This document shows positions 26,201 to 42,100 of a stretch of 64,000 bases of DNA, piece after piece; within the stretch, counting starts at the first letter, position 1, and every line of letters starts with the position of its first letter. The notes under the pieces are model-generated. The model had not been told where the DNA came from. It searched no databases and was given only the letters and a program-made list of their open reading frames with translations. This stretch comes from Lophius americanus (taxonomy: Eukaryota; Chordata; Actinopteri; Lophiiformes; Lophiidae): positions 9,499,501 to 9,563,500 of the forward strand of contig JBBDHG010000019.1 in the NCBI GenBank assembly GCA_037951165.1. Reading direction: 5' to 3'. The position numbers and the translations under genes are program-made.

Positions 26201-29200
26201 CTCTTCTTTGAACTCTTTAGTTCTTTCCATAGATTTTCAATTGGATTCAAGTCAGGTGATCGCTGGGCCATTGTAGCAGCTTTATTTTCTTTCTCTGAAA
26301 CCAACTGAGTTTCCTTGGCTGGTGGTCTGGGATCATCCACTTGCTGAAGTGTCCACCCTCGTTTCATCTTCATCATTCTGGTAGATGGCAGCAGATTTTT
26401 ATCAAGAACGTCTCGCTACATTTTTTCCATTCATCCTTCCCTTAATTATAAGAAGTACGCCAGTAACGTATGCTGAAAAATAGCCCCACACCATGCATGA
26501 TGTTCCACCTACAAACTTCCCTGTGGGTATGGGGTATTTTTCAGGTGATGTGCAGTGCCATGTGTCCTCCAAACATGATGTGTATTATGGCATCCAAAGA
26601 GTTAAATTTTGGTCTCATCTGACCGGACTATATTCTCCCACTATTTCACAGGCTTGTCAAAATGTTGTGCAGCAAACTTTAAACAAGCTTCAACGTGCCT
26701 TTTCTTCAGCAATCGAGTCTCGTGTGGTGAGCGTGCATACAAGCCAAGGCGGTAGACCTTACTTATTGTTTTCTTTGAAACAATACTACATGCTAATTCC
26801 AGGTCTTTCTGAAGCTCTCCATTATTGGCCCTTGGCTCTTGGACAAAGAGTAAAATTCAGAAATCTTGCAAAGAGCACCTGGTTGTGGCCGCTTCATGGT
26901 GAAATTATGTTCTTTTTACTTCCGAATGATGGCCCCAACAGTGCTCTCTGGAACATTCAGTAATTCAGAAATCCTTCTGTAACCAATGCCATCAGGTATT
27001 GGTGACACCTTGGTCATAAGACACCTTTTTATAGGCCATTCCATTTCAATAGCACCTTTAGAAATATATTTACTGAGAAAAATGTTGATGTGTTCAATAC
27101 TTATCTTACCCTCTGTATACAGGCAGGAGGTGTACGCGTTTTAATAATGTATCCTAAAAGAGAAATAATATTAGGGAAACCCCAAGACAAACAAAAATGA
27201 AGAAGATTATTTAGAAAGAAACACAGAAAATGTTTCTGTATATGTCTTTTGACACTGTTGTTGTGATAATCAGTGGTCCAATACCAATAGCAGTCATAAA
27301 TAAAACACACTCACTTATTCTCTTTTTCCTCTATGTATTCATGGTCAGACACCTCTGGTAATTGTACAACACTGACACGGACTGGCCTGGAGCTCTGCAG
27401 TAGCCTCCTGACCTCCTGAACCCTCAGATCCTGACTCCAGATCAGTCCTGTGACCTGAAGTAAAACATCAAAATTTCCACTGAGTAACTCCTGAATTTCA
27501 TGATTCATACAAGCCTTATTTAGATAAAGTTTACTTCTCATATCACCTCTTGAATAATGTCTGACATCCCATCTTCCTCCTCATCCGCTTCTGTGGTTGC
27601 AGTTGGCTCCAAAGACAGACCAGAGCCCACAGACTGGAGACAGACATTTAAATGATTTGCATGCAGACAATTTGTTAGGAAAGGAAAAAGAGCTTATGTC
27701 AAAAAGATGCTGCTAGTATGAAACAAAGCTTTTTGGTTACTCTTAAAAACTATACATTTGAATCCAAATTTATATTGCAAAGTGACTAATGAAGTTATTA
27801 ATGCAGAAAGTCTAACTTATATATCAACATTATATTCAATTTTGTGCAAAAGAAAAGTGATTCAATAAATCTGGAAAAAGATTATATATATGTTTTTGTT
27901 TTTTTGTAAGTATTGTGCACGTATAGCCAAGTTGCAAGGCCTTGCAAACGTTGTATTTATAGTTGGAATTTGTATACCATGACTGTGCTAACAAATGCTA
28001 TCATCTCAAATGTCAAGAGGTACAGGTCTGTACTGAAAACCTTCAATAGTTTGTTTGTTTTCAGTCTGTTAGTACCACTGTTTCTCATTTCAAACTTACA
28101 GCTTTGCTCTTGGCCAGTGTCATTTTGTGGGCCTGTTTGGTCAAATCCTGTCGCCCAATCAGCAGACAGACTTCTTCTGACCAATCAGAGCAAGGTTCCT
28201 CCCGGCAGTGGTAGATGGCCTCTCGGATGGGTAAGGCCACACCAAAAGGGACTGATTCCAGGTCCTTCAAGGTGAAACCTAAAACATTTAAAAGATCATA
28301 TGAAGAAGCCGTGTTCTAACATTACGGTCGCCTCCCTTGGAGAACTAATATTTTCAGGTAGAAATTCAAATTCCATTCAAAAACTATTCAAAACAAAAAA
28401 ACGAAATTTGATATAAAGCTAAATCTATTTTGCTAACACTCCAGACACATGGTATGGGAGTCAGGGACACAGTTCAAAGATAGGGTTGTCACTGGACAAA
28501 TAAGAAACGGTTTATTTGTAAAAACATGAACCAATGTGGTTCAACACCTGAGTTTCTTACCCTCTGAGGTGAGCCAGATGACCAACTGCTCAGCAAGACT
28601 CCCACTGGAGAGCATACCCTTCACACTGCTCTGTCTAGAAAAAAATACATAAATGTGATGTGAATAACTGACCAATAAAATCTTAACAAAAGAAAAAACA
28701 TTAGATATTTTAACAATAACTTTCCAACTGAGCTAGAAGTAAAAATATATAACAAAATAATCACTATTTCTGCCCTCTAAAAGTCTCATGAGCTTGCATA
28801 TTATGGAAGACATTTTTGCCAATTGTCAGTTGTGTGATCTGCAGTTGGATGTAAAGCCCATCAACAGTCAAAAATGCATCACCAGAGGCAATGATGTAGA
28901 TGACTGGTATCGTATACTTAAATATGGCTGTAATCAAAACAGAATTCAAAATGTAAAATCAGATTTTCAAAAAATTTTAAAGGAAAAAAAATATTCTACT
29001 ATGCTTGTAAGACCTCAAGTAAGTAAATCTAAATGTGAATACAATTTTTTTTACGGACGAAACAATATAAAATACCTTTACAACTGTTATATTATTTAAT
29101 ATTTTGTAATATTATAATTTATTCTTCATAAAAATGTATTCTTCCCTCATTACTTTGGTTTAAATTACCTTCTGTACTGATACGGGGGTTCACTAATACG

Positions 29201-30135
29201 GGACTTCTGGCCTGTGAAAGGTGAGGATGAGAGAGAGAGAGAGCGAGAGAGAGAGAGAGTAAAAAGGGGAGATAAAGAGATAACAGGGAATTAATGGTAG
29301 TGATTTTATAGATCTGTTCTCATCTGCAGGATGTCAAATCATGCTTTTAACAAAAATCAGGAGGAAACACCTCTTGACTGATTTAAAGCATTCAAGGCTA
29401 CACTGATTAGTTGGTTAAATTTGTCGCTAAAAGAATGGATACTTCAATTGCAGGTTAGACTAAGGTGACATATTTCTCCAGATGAAAGAAGGACTACACT
29501 TACATGGGATTACATGTGTTTGGTTTAGTTTTGTCACTTAAAAACACAACATACAGTTGGGAATAAAAAGTCCCTCCGTCATACTGTTCACAAAGTCAAT
29601 GACCAAATGAGCGTCAGGGGAAAAGGCGGGTCATCAAACACCTGCAGACTGTTTTCACTTCAACACCATATTATGATGTTGTCAAAGCAAAAAGAAATAG
29701 ATGAAATCAGGTGTTTGTAGTGATGTAGGTTTGCAAACAACCTTTTTTCCCAGTGATACTGAGCCCTGAAATATGGGACTGGCCGTTAAGGTCTGGTTGT
29801 CAATAGGTGTTCACATGCATACAAACAGGGCTATGGTGCATCAAGGACGAGTAAAATTATGTGTAATGCATGTCAGAGAACCTCAAACGCACCTGCTGAG
29901 ACCTTGGCCAGGTACGTTGATACATCTTTAGTAGTAGCATTTTCATCTCCGGTGATATAGAGAGCATAACTCTGAGAAAAGTGAAAAACAGATTCAAAGA
30001 AAGGGTAAAATGCTAGAAAGCAACCAAAAAAATAGCACATCACTCATTTGTACATAGTCAAATCATTTTTTTAAGATTGATGAAAATACATAAAGCTGAG
30101 ATTTTATATATATATATTTATATATATATTTATAT

Positions 30136-30193
<58 letters not shown>

Positions 30194-33100
30194 ATGTGTA
30201 TATTTATATATATATATACGTGTATATGTATGTATGTACCAAATGCATCACAAAATATATAAAATTCTGTGAATACACCACCATGCCAGTCCAGACTGTA
30301 TGCAGCTTCCCCAACAATAAGACCCTGGATCACAAGAGTGTTGAAATAACTTTAGGTCTGAAGCCAACTGGGTAGCATTCAGCAAGACCTGAGAGACAAA
30401 CTGAGGCAGAGCAAGAACGCCTATAGGAGGAAACTGGAGGTCAAACTTCAGCAGAACAAGGTGAAGGATGTGTGGATCGGAATGAAAGTGATCACAGGGT
30501 TGAAGGCGAGAGACAGAAAATCAGCTGGTAACCTTAAGAGCGCTAATGCGCTAAATTTTTTTCTTCATTCGGTTTTGCTCTCAGTCCATTGATGTCTCTC
30601 CTTCCCCTACCCCCAACACCTCTCTCCTCAGACTACACATCTCCCTTCTGCCCAACCTTTCACCAGCCCTGCACCAGGTGAAAGCTGGTCCTGAAGGTTT
30701 GTGCCAGCAAGCTGTCTGTGATCCTTGGGACACCTCTTCAATCTGAGTGAGAGCCTGAAGAAGATACCGGTGCTATGGAAGCCATTCTGCTAATTTCCTG
30801 TTCCATAAAAATAAGTCACCGTCGCCACCTTTACATCTCATGTGATGATAGTGTCGGAGTGGCTGGTACTGAACCACCTCAGACCGCAAATGAAAACATC
30901 ACTGGATCCTTTACAATTCGCATACCAACCCCATCTGGCTTTGAACAATTTCTCCTAAGTGCCTTCAACACCATCCAGCAACTGCTCCTGAGTGAGAAGC
31001 TGCGTGTGATGGGGGTCGACACACCCACCATCTCCTGGATTACTGTCTACCTGACGGACAGATCACAGTATGTCCGACTGGGTAGTTTTTTGTCAGAGAT
31101 TGTGGAGAGTAGTACAGTAGCACCACAGGGGATTGTTTTTTCTCATTTCCTCTTCACCTTGTACATTTCGGTACAACACTGGGTCGTGCCACAGTGAAGC
31201 TTCTTCTGCAACAGATTCATCGAGCTCTGTTGTCACAAGGAGTGATTCAGGAAATCGTTCCTGCCCAAAGCAATAATTTTTTGCAATAATTCAAATCTCC
31301 CCCAACAGATGGTCCATTTGCACAGTAATACATACAACATAAAACTTGCAAAATGTCCCTGTCTATAGGTCTTTTTGTCCATGCTTATATTTATGCTCTC
31401 CATTTATATTTTCAGCTCATTCTTGTGTGTGCGTAATGCAACCTGCTGCTATAACGAGTAAATTTCCCATTTTGAGATTAATAAACTATGTCTAAGTCTA
31501 ATTAAGATTCGGGAATAAGTGGTTCTGATGATGATCTTTCATCTAAAAGAAACAAATATTGAACAAATAATAAATGTCTAGCAGAGTGAGTGGAACAAAA
31601 GATTTGGCAAGTATATTCAAAAATATTAGGAGTTAAATGAAGGTGGCCCAGAGGGCTTCATCATTAATCACTGCTATTAAAATTGAATTACTGCTTTTGC
31701 AGATCCCAGTAGACTTTATATCCGTCAAAATACACTACTCAAAAAATAAAGGGAACACTTAAATCACTGGACGAATGAAATATTCCAGTTTAAAATCTTT
31801 ATTGATTATATAGTGTAATTTGTTTCAATGGAAACCAAAGACATTAACCCGTTGAGGACTGGATTCAGAAACATACTCAAAATAAGAGTGAAAAATTTGA
31901 TCCCAGGCAGCTCCAACTTTTGTGAATTTCCTCACGACAACCCATTATGTGGCTCATTAGTGTGTATGGCCTCCACGTGCCTATATGCAATCAATACAAC
32001 GTCTGGGCATGCTCCTGATGAGATGGTGGATGGTCTACTGGGGGATCTCCCCCCAGTGCTAAATCAGGGCATCAGTAAACTCCTGGACAGCATGTGGTGC
32101 GACGTGGCAGCGGTGGATGCAACAATACATGTCACAGAGGTGTGTGATTTGATTCAGGTCTGAGGAACAGGCTAACAGTCAATAGCATCAACACCTTCGT
32201 CATCCAGCAACCGCTGACATTTTCCAGCCAAATGAGGCCGGGCATTGTCATGCACCAGGGGCACCCCAGGGCCCACTGCATCCGCATACAGTCTGAGAAT
32301 GGGTTTGTGGATCTCATCCCAGTACCTAACAGCAGACAAGGTACCACTGGCTACCTCCTGGAGGTCTTTGCGGCCCTTCAAGGACATGCCTCCCCAGATA
32401 ATTACTGACCCAACGCCAAGCCGTATATTGTAAATATAACGTACATCAAATCCCGTGCTGGAAAGTTGCTGCTATTTGCTCCAACACTTCTACTGTGTCC
32501 CAACATCAGGATAATCATCCATCATTTTTGCTCAAATCATGGTAAAAAAAACCCTCAGAACTTACTAGTTCTCCTCCGCTGGTTACTTTCCTTACGAATT
32601 TAAATGATTTTAGGCAAGTTTTTATATTCAGTGGTTAGTGCATCAATAACCTGTTCCTCCGTTCAAAACGCTAATGCTAATTAAACAGCCTCCACTCAAG
32701 CAAAGGTTTAGAAAATAAAAACACTCACGTTAGATCGCCTGCATGGGAAATTAGGGTTCATCTGTTAATGCGCCCGAAAACACAACACTATTAAACACGC
32801 ACACAAAAGCACTAACACACACTCTCGGACACATGCACACGAACACTTAAACCATACCGGCTCCGTTATTTTAGCAATGAAATTCAATGTTAAACACAAG
32901 GAAGATATTTAGCTCTCAGGACACACACCTGTCAGCCAGATTTTTATAATCACTGACAGCGGAATTGAACATGGATTATCTGATCATCATGGTGCATGTC
33001 AGTTTTTGGATATATTCATCAGCAGGTGAAAATTTTGTCCTGAGGATGATGAGTTGGAAACAGGAAAATCATAACGAATGAAAGGATCATTGGCTTTCAT

Positions 33101-36100
33101 AGCTCAACTGATGTGTGTGGGAAACGATGCTAGTCTGTGTTGTCAGATCCCACAGAAGACCTACTGTAGAACAAGGAGCAGAAAAAATTGTACTCAAAAA
33201 TTGAGTAAATTGTACTCATTGTCTGCAATGACGTCAAAGACAGGTTGATTTAATGTTATGGCAGATTGGTGTGGATGTAAAGTATACAGGCTTGCATACC
33301 TAAACAAATCTCTGGAGGTAAAAGTTGACATTATGCCACAGTCAGCACTGATGCATCAAACAATAGACACAGCTTTGTCAACTCTTTCCTGCTATAGTGT
33401 TAATAATTGTTAATACCGAATCTAATACCTTGACATTCCTAGTGCCGACATTTTCACATGACAGGTTGCTGTGCCTCTTTCTGCCTCTGTCTGTGTTTCA
33501 TAGTCCTCGTCATCTCCCTCACTTTTCAGAGAAATAATGGCAGCTGGAAATGACCGTTGTTTTCAAGCACATTCCTTTCACACTCCTGTGCATGTACACA
33601 TCTCCTACAATACCGCGGGGTAATTGGTCTCCATGTTCAGAAAAAGAATCATAAACATGTTACGCAAATAGATTATCTGTCTTCATCAAAGTTGAACTCT
33701 TTACCCTCAATATGTCTCACTCAGACACGCACACACTCACCAGAATGGCTGGGAAAAGGCGGAAAGAGAGTATAAAAAATACAACGGCAAGACATTACCG
33801 AGACCCTGTAAAGTTTTGTCAAACGTGTTCTAATGGAATTTCTTGAAAATCTCAGCAACATAACTGCTTACGACGTTAAACAGAGTAAAACATATATTAT
33901 AATTGTGTGAGAAAGGGTGTGGTTTTGGTGAAGAAGCAAGTTCAAGCGCTGTTTTTGTTTGTAGAATGCAAAGTTTGGTAATTATGATTATCTAAGTTTA
34001 TTACAGAATAGAATAAAATTTAATTTAACTTCATTGTCTATGTTGCAGAAAAATGAAAGTTAGTTTAGGAGCTCTTGGATCGGCTCTTGGCAGAACACAA
34101 ACATTCAAATGAAATCTATGAAATAACTTAAATTTATATTTATAGCTATAAAAATAATCCCCCATCTATTGTACACTCTCTATCTATATAGATATATATT
34201 TATACAGATATATCTATAAATCTAAACATATATCAATCTATAGCTCTATTTCTATCTCTATCAATATCAATATCAATCTAACTATATCTATATATTTACA
34301 GATATATTTATTGAAATCTATAAGTTATCTTTGAATTGGCTAAAGAAAAGCCAGAAATGTTATGGTGTTATCAGCTTGTATTTCTTCTTGTTTCTCCACA
34401 AGATTTCTACCTGCCTCCAATCGGAAAAAATGTGTCCAGGCTCAAAACTGTCCAGGCTCATAACATACTAAGTAAGTAAAGTAATAAGTAACAAGCTCCA
34501 TCACTACAATTGTAGGCACAATGTCAGCCAGGGTTGACTACAATGTTGCAAACATGAATATTGATGCAAAGATACTACAAATTCTGAAATGGGGATGCTT
34601 CACACATGTTCCAGACGGCAGCACAGAAAAACCTAGGCAATTACTAGTTTTAAACCAGGAATACCAATTCAGAATCTGCCCAAAATGTTGTCCTGTTTCT
34701 CCTTCTGCTACTGGGTTATGAGTTTGAACAATGACCAGAAAATATATATTTCGGAACACTATGATGTCACAGTAACTGAGGATACAACTAAGTATAATTT
34801 TATGCTCGAACACATGTGTGTGAAGTTTTGTCTTGATCGGCTGTTAATTATTGAGCTTACTGTAAAAATGTGTTTCTACTTGTGAAAGTGACCTCAGATA
34901 ACCAAATTCTAGTGACTTGTTGTTGACAAGAACTTGATGTTTATGTGAACAGTTTGAAGAATTTCCCTAAAACTGTTCTTGAAATATTGTGGCCACGAGA
35001 ATGGGACTGAAAAGTGACGGCTACATAGACAACCCTAGACATAATGCCTCCAGCCATAGCTACTGGCGGCATGAATAGAGAAGAAAGTTTCAGTCATACC
35101 AGAACCAACAGCCTGGTCCTCTGGCAGATGACGGGCAGGTAGGGAAAGGGTGGGGTCTCTTCACCCTTCAGACAGCTACTAAGCCATCTGAGCACACAGG
35201 GAGGCTCTGCCCTCAGGAAGGTCACGCGCTGCATCTGAACAAACAGGGCTAAGGAGGGACAGAACCGGGGATGGGGAAGAAACAAATAACGATAGAAGGG
35301 AAAGGAATAGCGGGAACATGTATGGCAGCGTGTGAGAAGTTATGGAGGAAGTTGGGACAAAGGTAGGGAAAGGATTGTTAATTGGGTTTACATTTTCTAA
35401 TTTACACAGAAAAACATACTATCACGTGATGAATATTATCATACAAGAAAGCTTTTGTAAGGTCTTTGATGTTTCCGGTATTATGAAGAAAATAACCCCT
35501 TAAGATGATAATTATGAAATACAAAATTTCAGATAGGGTTGCAGCAGCTACTAATTCCTCTTATGCTTATCATACATACTACATTTGCTTATTTATGATT
35601 TTATTAAAAAAAGGGGAAAATCTTATGTGCGGATCACTAATAACAAGTCTTTATCTGCATTCTTTCCCAATCGGACAACAATGAATTACTATCATGTTCG
35701 CACCATACAAGACCGATTCCACTTGTTTTTGACTTCGCGATCATATAATGCACAACCAAAATAATGATCCTGTTTCCCAGATCCACGCTGTCTGTCCAAT
35801 CTACAAGCTTCACCTCAAATTAAATCCGGTGTCTATATTAAGGATGAAATATATGCTGCTATGATAATCTAAGCACAGGAAAATAGTAAGAGTCATACTT
35901 TTTTCTCTCGCATTTATGTTTTAAAAGGAATTATACTTAGAATCTGAAGAGAGATTACATTTTTCAGATCCTGTTCCTTTTTTCCATCCAATCTCTAAGA
36001 ATAATACAGCTTTTGCATTTATTAGATTCATTTTATTTTACGTATATTAACATAAAAATCATAATATTAATAAATAATGACAGTAATAATGACATTACAG

Positions 36101-39100
36101 TCATTACAGCTATCATTACAGTGATAGCTGATATTTTGAGACGGATTTCATACCGTGAAAAACGGATACTGTTGCAACCCTAGTGTGCATTTAAGTCAGA
36201 ATTATTTAATCTTGTGTTTATATTACTCAGTCTCTCCCAAATAAACCACAACTTCTAAAGCAGAGACAAAAGTTGACTGTCAGTACATAAAAAGGGGGAC
36301 ATGTGGCAGCAAACCTTTTTAGTCAAAAAATGCAAGAATGAAAACGACCTTTAAAAATGATGATAAGCCTTTAAAAACAGAATCACAACAGTGTTGATGC
36401 TTGGACTTAACAAGATGTTTCTTAACCCTAACCCTACCCCAGCAGCAGACCATCCTCCCCTCTCTAATCTAGTACATGTCTCGTCTGTTTCCTGATTTGA
36501 TACCATTATCAGACTCTAAAATGGTCCTTACCCTGGTCTATGAGGCAGTTCTCATTGAAGCCACTAATTAATGAAGGGTAATCCCGCCAATACAGATCCA
36601 TATACTCTTCCAAATGAAGGTCTCTGCAAGAAAAAAACATAATTATTATTATTAAATAAAATTGAATGCTTCCATCACATACTGAGGATATCAACAGAAA
36701 GCACCGTCTCTTTATTTAAATTTTATATCTAACTCCACTATAGTAAAGATTAGTGGATTGTTTTTATAGATTTCTTTCTTTTTTTTTAATCAAAGTGTTG
36801 TTATATTGACCTTGAATTTCAATAATGCTGGACACCAACTTACTGCAGGTTATTAAATAATAGTCGCTGTGGCATTTAACTTAACTATGACCAGTAATTA
36901 AACACATGAGTTATTATCATTCTACTTACCTTCACACAATCAATAGTTTTTAATCCCGATGCCAAGCCTTTATTCACACACAATTTCCATATATGTGTGT
37001 GTGTGTATGTATAGATAGTTAATAAGTGTACAGTTACCAACTTTGTAAAAGTGATATAATAAATCCTACGTATACCTGTGAAATTGACCTTCATATAAAT
37101 CCTTAATCCATTCTAATTCAAGCCATCCTATCAATATCTTTCCTCAATTTTTTACAAAAACATATAGTTATTAATTGATGTGTCTATTACCATGTGTAGC
37201 TTTGTGTTGTTTTTGATTTGGAAATCAACAGTGGGTTTTCTTTTGTTTTTTCTTCTCTTGACAAGCAGATCTGAATGTTGAGCTGCAGTATATTATACAC
37301 TGGTTGCACAATATACATTTTTATGTGTTAAAGCGACAGATGGACTTGGTAACACTAAAAATAGATCCTTGTCCCAGTATAAGTGACAGTGAACCAGCAT
37401 TGACAATAGCATCCCCCCCTCTCAGTGGAATGCAAGAAAACATAGTTTATTTGCTATTACATGTCAAAATGTCTACTGTGAAACTAGTCCGGTCCGTGTC
37501 AATGCAACTTCAAATTAAACCCTCAAAATATATTTCTGTCCTAAATTACAATTGACTTTATTCTACAACTTAAACAGTCCATAAAAAAGTTAAGGAGTCA
37601 AATTTTCAGGTTTTGGTTTAGCTCATCATTTGACACATTGTTTTTCGTAGAGCAGAATATTCTCAAACAATGAATTAATTTCAGTACAAATAAATTGAAA
37701 TGTGGTCACAAACTGAAGGCTGCCCAAATTGTTTCAATCTGATTTTTCTTTTCAAAAATCTATTATATTCCATTTGTTTGTTTGTTTTCTCTAAATGCAT
37801 TGTTAAAAAAATTAAAATAATACTTCTTTTTTTTCTTTAATTCATATAAATGTACTTTGAAAAATGAAATTGCTGAAAAAGAAAGCTATGTACAAGAATC
37901 GGGATCATAATTTTAGCCGGAACCAGGTAGCTAGATAAAGCAGAAAAACTCTAAACATGTGCACCACACTTCACAACAGCCCACATACTATAAACATAGG
38001 CCAATTACTGTGAAGGGTGCTTAACTGTCCCACTCCACCTATTCTGTTATTGTCATTGTCACCAATCAAACTAGCCACTTGACAACCTGTTGAAGTTTGT
38101 TGTTCAGTGCACGTCACTGAAGACCTTTGATAACACTTAAGGTTCCATTGAAAAAAAATGGAATGTTGGTTTCCACATGTTCACAGTGAAATGCAATTGG
38201 ATGAAAAGGGAACTTGTGTATTTTTTGTCTTTATCGAACACATAAGTATTTTCTATCTTTGTAACGTTCATGTATTTAAACATTACTTGCTTTTTCAGAT
38301 GTTAAACATTCATGCAGTCCGATGAGAGGATTGCTTAAGTCCTCTGGTCAATTTAGAAAATACTCAAAACAAAGAAACACTCTACTCAACAGTCCATCTT
38401 GTACAAGCCATGTTTATCTTCCCGGTAACAGTTAATAAAGACAAATATTATAAATAAAGGTACCATTTACCTGGCAAGCTGTTGCAGCAGACAGAGAAGT
38501 GACGAGGCTCTTGCTCTCTGCAACTCATTCAGCTGCAGCTCCTGATAAAGCAGATGGAGAACGTAGAAAAGAGCAGGAATGTAAGGAAATAGAAGAGCTG
38601 AAGTGTCCAACTTCATAGATGAACTGGAGGGAGAAGACACCTACACCAAAGGAAGAAAGAAATAGAAAAGAAGTGAACATTTTTTCTAATATATTGTTGC
38701 CAAGCAAAGAACAGTGTAGATAGAGTAAGATATTGTCATTGAGCAAATCAATACTAGGTTTGTCATCTGAAAACATAAAATCATGAAGGCTCCAAAAATA
38801 AAATAAAAAACTTATTTCAGTCTTTGTTTATTTTTGGTTTGCATAACACTTCCAATTTCAACAATTCATCCTTTACTTCCTTATTGTAGCATGAATACAC
38901 TCAGCTTATTGGGTACACAAAGATAAATATTAAAGATGTAAAATGTATAACTGTCCTGCTGCTATATTCGATGTTCACGAAGATTGCTGTCGAACCTGAA
39001 CAGGTGGCATTGCGTTTATTTATTTTAAAATACCATAATGCTTGGTAAATAATGAAAATTATTATTTTAAATTACAAATGTAAAAGTATTAGTGTAGTTT

Positions 39101-42100
39101 AAATCCTCTATTATAAGGCCGCATAATTAAAGAAAACTCAACGATTTTTCACAAACATGACATCAGTCAAATGTTTGTCGGCGTATTCTTGAGTGTTCGT
39201 AGATTCTGTTCTTACCTAAGAACAGATGTGATATAAGAAAACATTGGTGAATGCAAGAATTTTCCTAAAAACCGAGTGCGTGGTATTTTAAGAATTTAAT
39301 TTCTTCATAAGAACGGTCGGTCAATGAGGCCCACTGTTTGTATCTTTCAAAAGATGCATTTAAATCTACAAAACATATAATCTCTTCCTAAGAAAGAAGC
39401 ATCAAACATAAATAAGTCTGAAACAATTTTGCAGGACGAACTATATCAAGTCAACATTCAGGTGATCACTCCAGCCAGAGTGAGCGACTTACAGAGGAGA
39501 ATCCATCATTTTGTGCTATCGAAGAACTGTTGATACCACTGGAGCCTAGTGGACCTCCAACTGGATGGGAAATCATCTGACGGTGGTAATGAGACCCAGT
39601 CAAGTAGTCCCAATCCTTCAGATATGAGATAGAGATAAAAGGGCAGGTGACCAGTGAATTATTTTTTTTATCCATAAAAAAATTCTGAAACATGTCACTT
39701 TGTGGTGAAAATTTCTGTTCCCCAAGGAATGGACTGAAATATCAATAAGATTATAAAACTATTTTGTGCAGTGTTATGTTTGAACCTTGTAAGAATAGAA
39801 AAGTGGCCAATGCAACTAAAAAGTGTGTAGTCAGTGAAGGTGACTAATTTATATTAATTATTCAACTCCCCTACAGACGGAGCAACCTTTACTCCAGAAT
39901 TGGAAAATACTTCACGCCTTCATCATGCTGATCATTTGAAGCTTTAGTTTTCCTACGGACCTAATTTTCCAGGCCCAAAATTTTTTTGGGCTGACAAAGG
40001 AGTCAACTTAATTAAAAAATGCTATACTACACAAAAATGATTCTACATTACTGGCTCTGAGTGAGATATAAGCCTTAAACAGATTAATAACAAAAAAAGA
40101 CAATAAAGATCTCCACAGCTGTGCTTGTGTATCTATTTATGTTTCTTCTTTTAATTTATGTTATAAAGTATCCATCAAGGTTAATGAAAAGTCAAGATGG
40201 CTGTAACACATTCAAGAATTATTCTTAATTTCAGATTCATTCAAATGAATCATTCAATTTTCACTATATTTGTTCCGAATGCAATACTGCGCATTTCAAT
40301 TATCCCGATACATGTGCAGCATTTCTGCGACAAGAAGTAGACATCAAGAATGACAGCATCGCAGCTGATCAGAAATTCTTCACTTACCTCATCTGAGCCT
40401 CCATCAGAGGGACGAGCCTTCTTAGCAGCAATAACTGGGGAGAGAGGTACTTCAAAATGCAGCTGGTGAAAAAGAGCAGAGGACGCAGTGCAAGGTCAAG
40501 ACATAAAAATTGATGAATTAAAAAAATTATTAACAAAATTATTCTAAAGCTGACTTACATTTCGTGTCCAGGTGAGACGTTCCGTGTTGTAACCCATCAG
40601 TGTCATAAAACAGGTGACAAATAGGTTCCATTCTGCATGAGCACTCGGACCACCAGGGGCATTGTAGATGTTATACCATTTCACCAAAACCTACATCATA
40701 AAATGTGAAGAGGTATTAAAGAATTTAGCCTACTCAAAATTATATGTAATGTTTATCTTTTATTATAAAATTACCGTAACATCAAACTGTAAGTTTTACT
40801 GCACATATTTAAAGTTTTGGGGTTTTTGCAGTTTTTTTTTCAGGAACCTTCTATCTTACAAACCTTCATGGCCGTCTCTTTGGGCAGGATGTAACGAACT
40901 GTCTGGAGGCATTTCCTCACTGAAATAAATGAGGACAGACGGTACAGCAGACAGGTTACAAATATATTTTTCATATTTGTTTGTAATAACAGTGGATATT
41001 GAACCAAACAAAAATTGAGATGGATCCAGATCAGACATGTTTATAGAGTCTGGAAAACTTCCTCCATTTCCTAAATATTGAAGGATAGTGAAATTTTTTT
41101 ACAGTTTCAATCAATTTAATACGCCATACAATTAAAAAAAATACCTAGGCATTGTCAACTCATAATGTTCCACAACTATGCGAGAAATGACAGATTTGAA
41201 TCAGGCAGATTAATATGTTAATAATGATCAAAAATTTGGAGGCACAGCACGGTCATGGAGAGATTTAGACAGCAAGTTACTTAGCCCTACTAGCAATATC
41301 TAACTGGGATCATGCAGATTCCAAGGCATTCAAATGGATTTCAAGTATCGGAGAAATTTATAGCTGGAATAAAAATAGATCCAGATCATAATACAAAAAT
41401 CACATTTTTCCTGATAACTCAACTAATGATAAATAAGTGATTCTATATGCAGGCAGTATGTTTCCAGGGTTACGGAATTAAGTGGCATTACTTAATTTGG
41501 AATGAGGTAGTGGAGTTAAATCTACCTCATCATTGCAAATTCACCATAGTGTGTACTATGGACCTGAGTTGAGATTCAGCAATATCCAACAAATACATAT
41601 AATATGGCATATGAATATGGAGTCAGTAAATTTTAAGAGTGAAAGCATATCGCTCACCCGACTTTTGTGTTTTTATATCAGCCTTTGAGTTGCAATACAT
41701 ACAAAACTCATCACAATAACTGTATTTAACTGAACTGTTTTCCTCTGATGATGCCCATACTGCTCCGACGAGTTATGGCATTTTGTCTTCAACATTATAT
41801 CACAAGAGAGGAAATTAAAAAGAATCACCGCAACAACGGTAATTAGTGTTACTAATTCTCCTAATACCTCTGACCAATAAGATCCCTAGTCAACATAACC
41901 AGGCCATCTTCATTGACCAGCCAGAGTGGGAAAGGTCAGAGAACAGGAGGATAAATGCCATTTAATTAGAAAGAGAAAGTCTAATCTGTCCCATTGATTA
42001 CTAAATAATGGGGAGTACCACATGGAAATGATACAAAGCACACACTAGGCAGAGACGTGCAGAGAGTCAGAATCTCACACACTTTAGTGGTTCCGAAAAG

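Noticed and set aside
26493..26963. 156-codon plus-strand frame
   Set aside because: It lies inside the Tc1 element on the strand opposite to the transposase. It is an antisense shadow.
30077..30333. Frames of repeated Ile/Tyr residues
   Set aside because: Translation of the (TA)n microsatellite.
34175..34320. Ordered tandem array of TCTATA units
   Set aside because: Too degenerate to define a unit. Treated as AT-rich low complexity.
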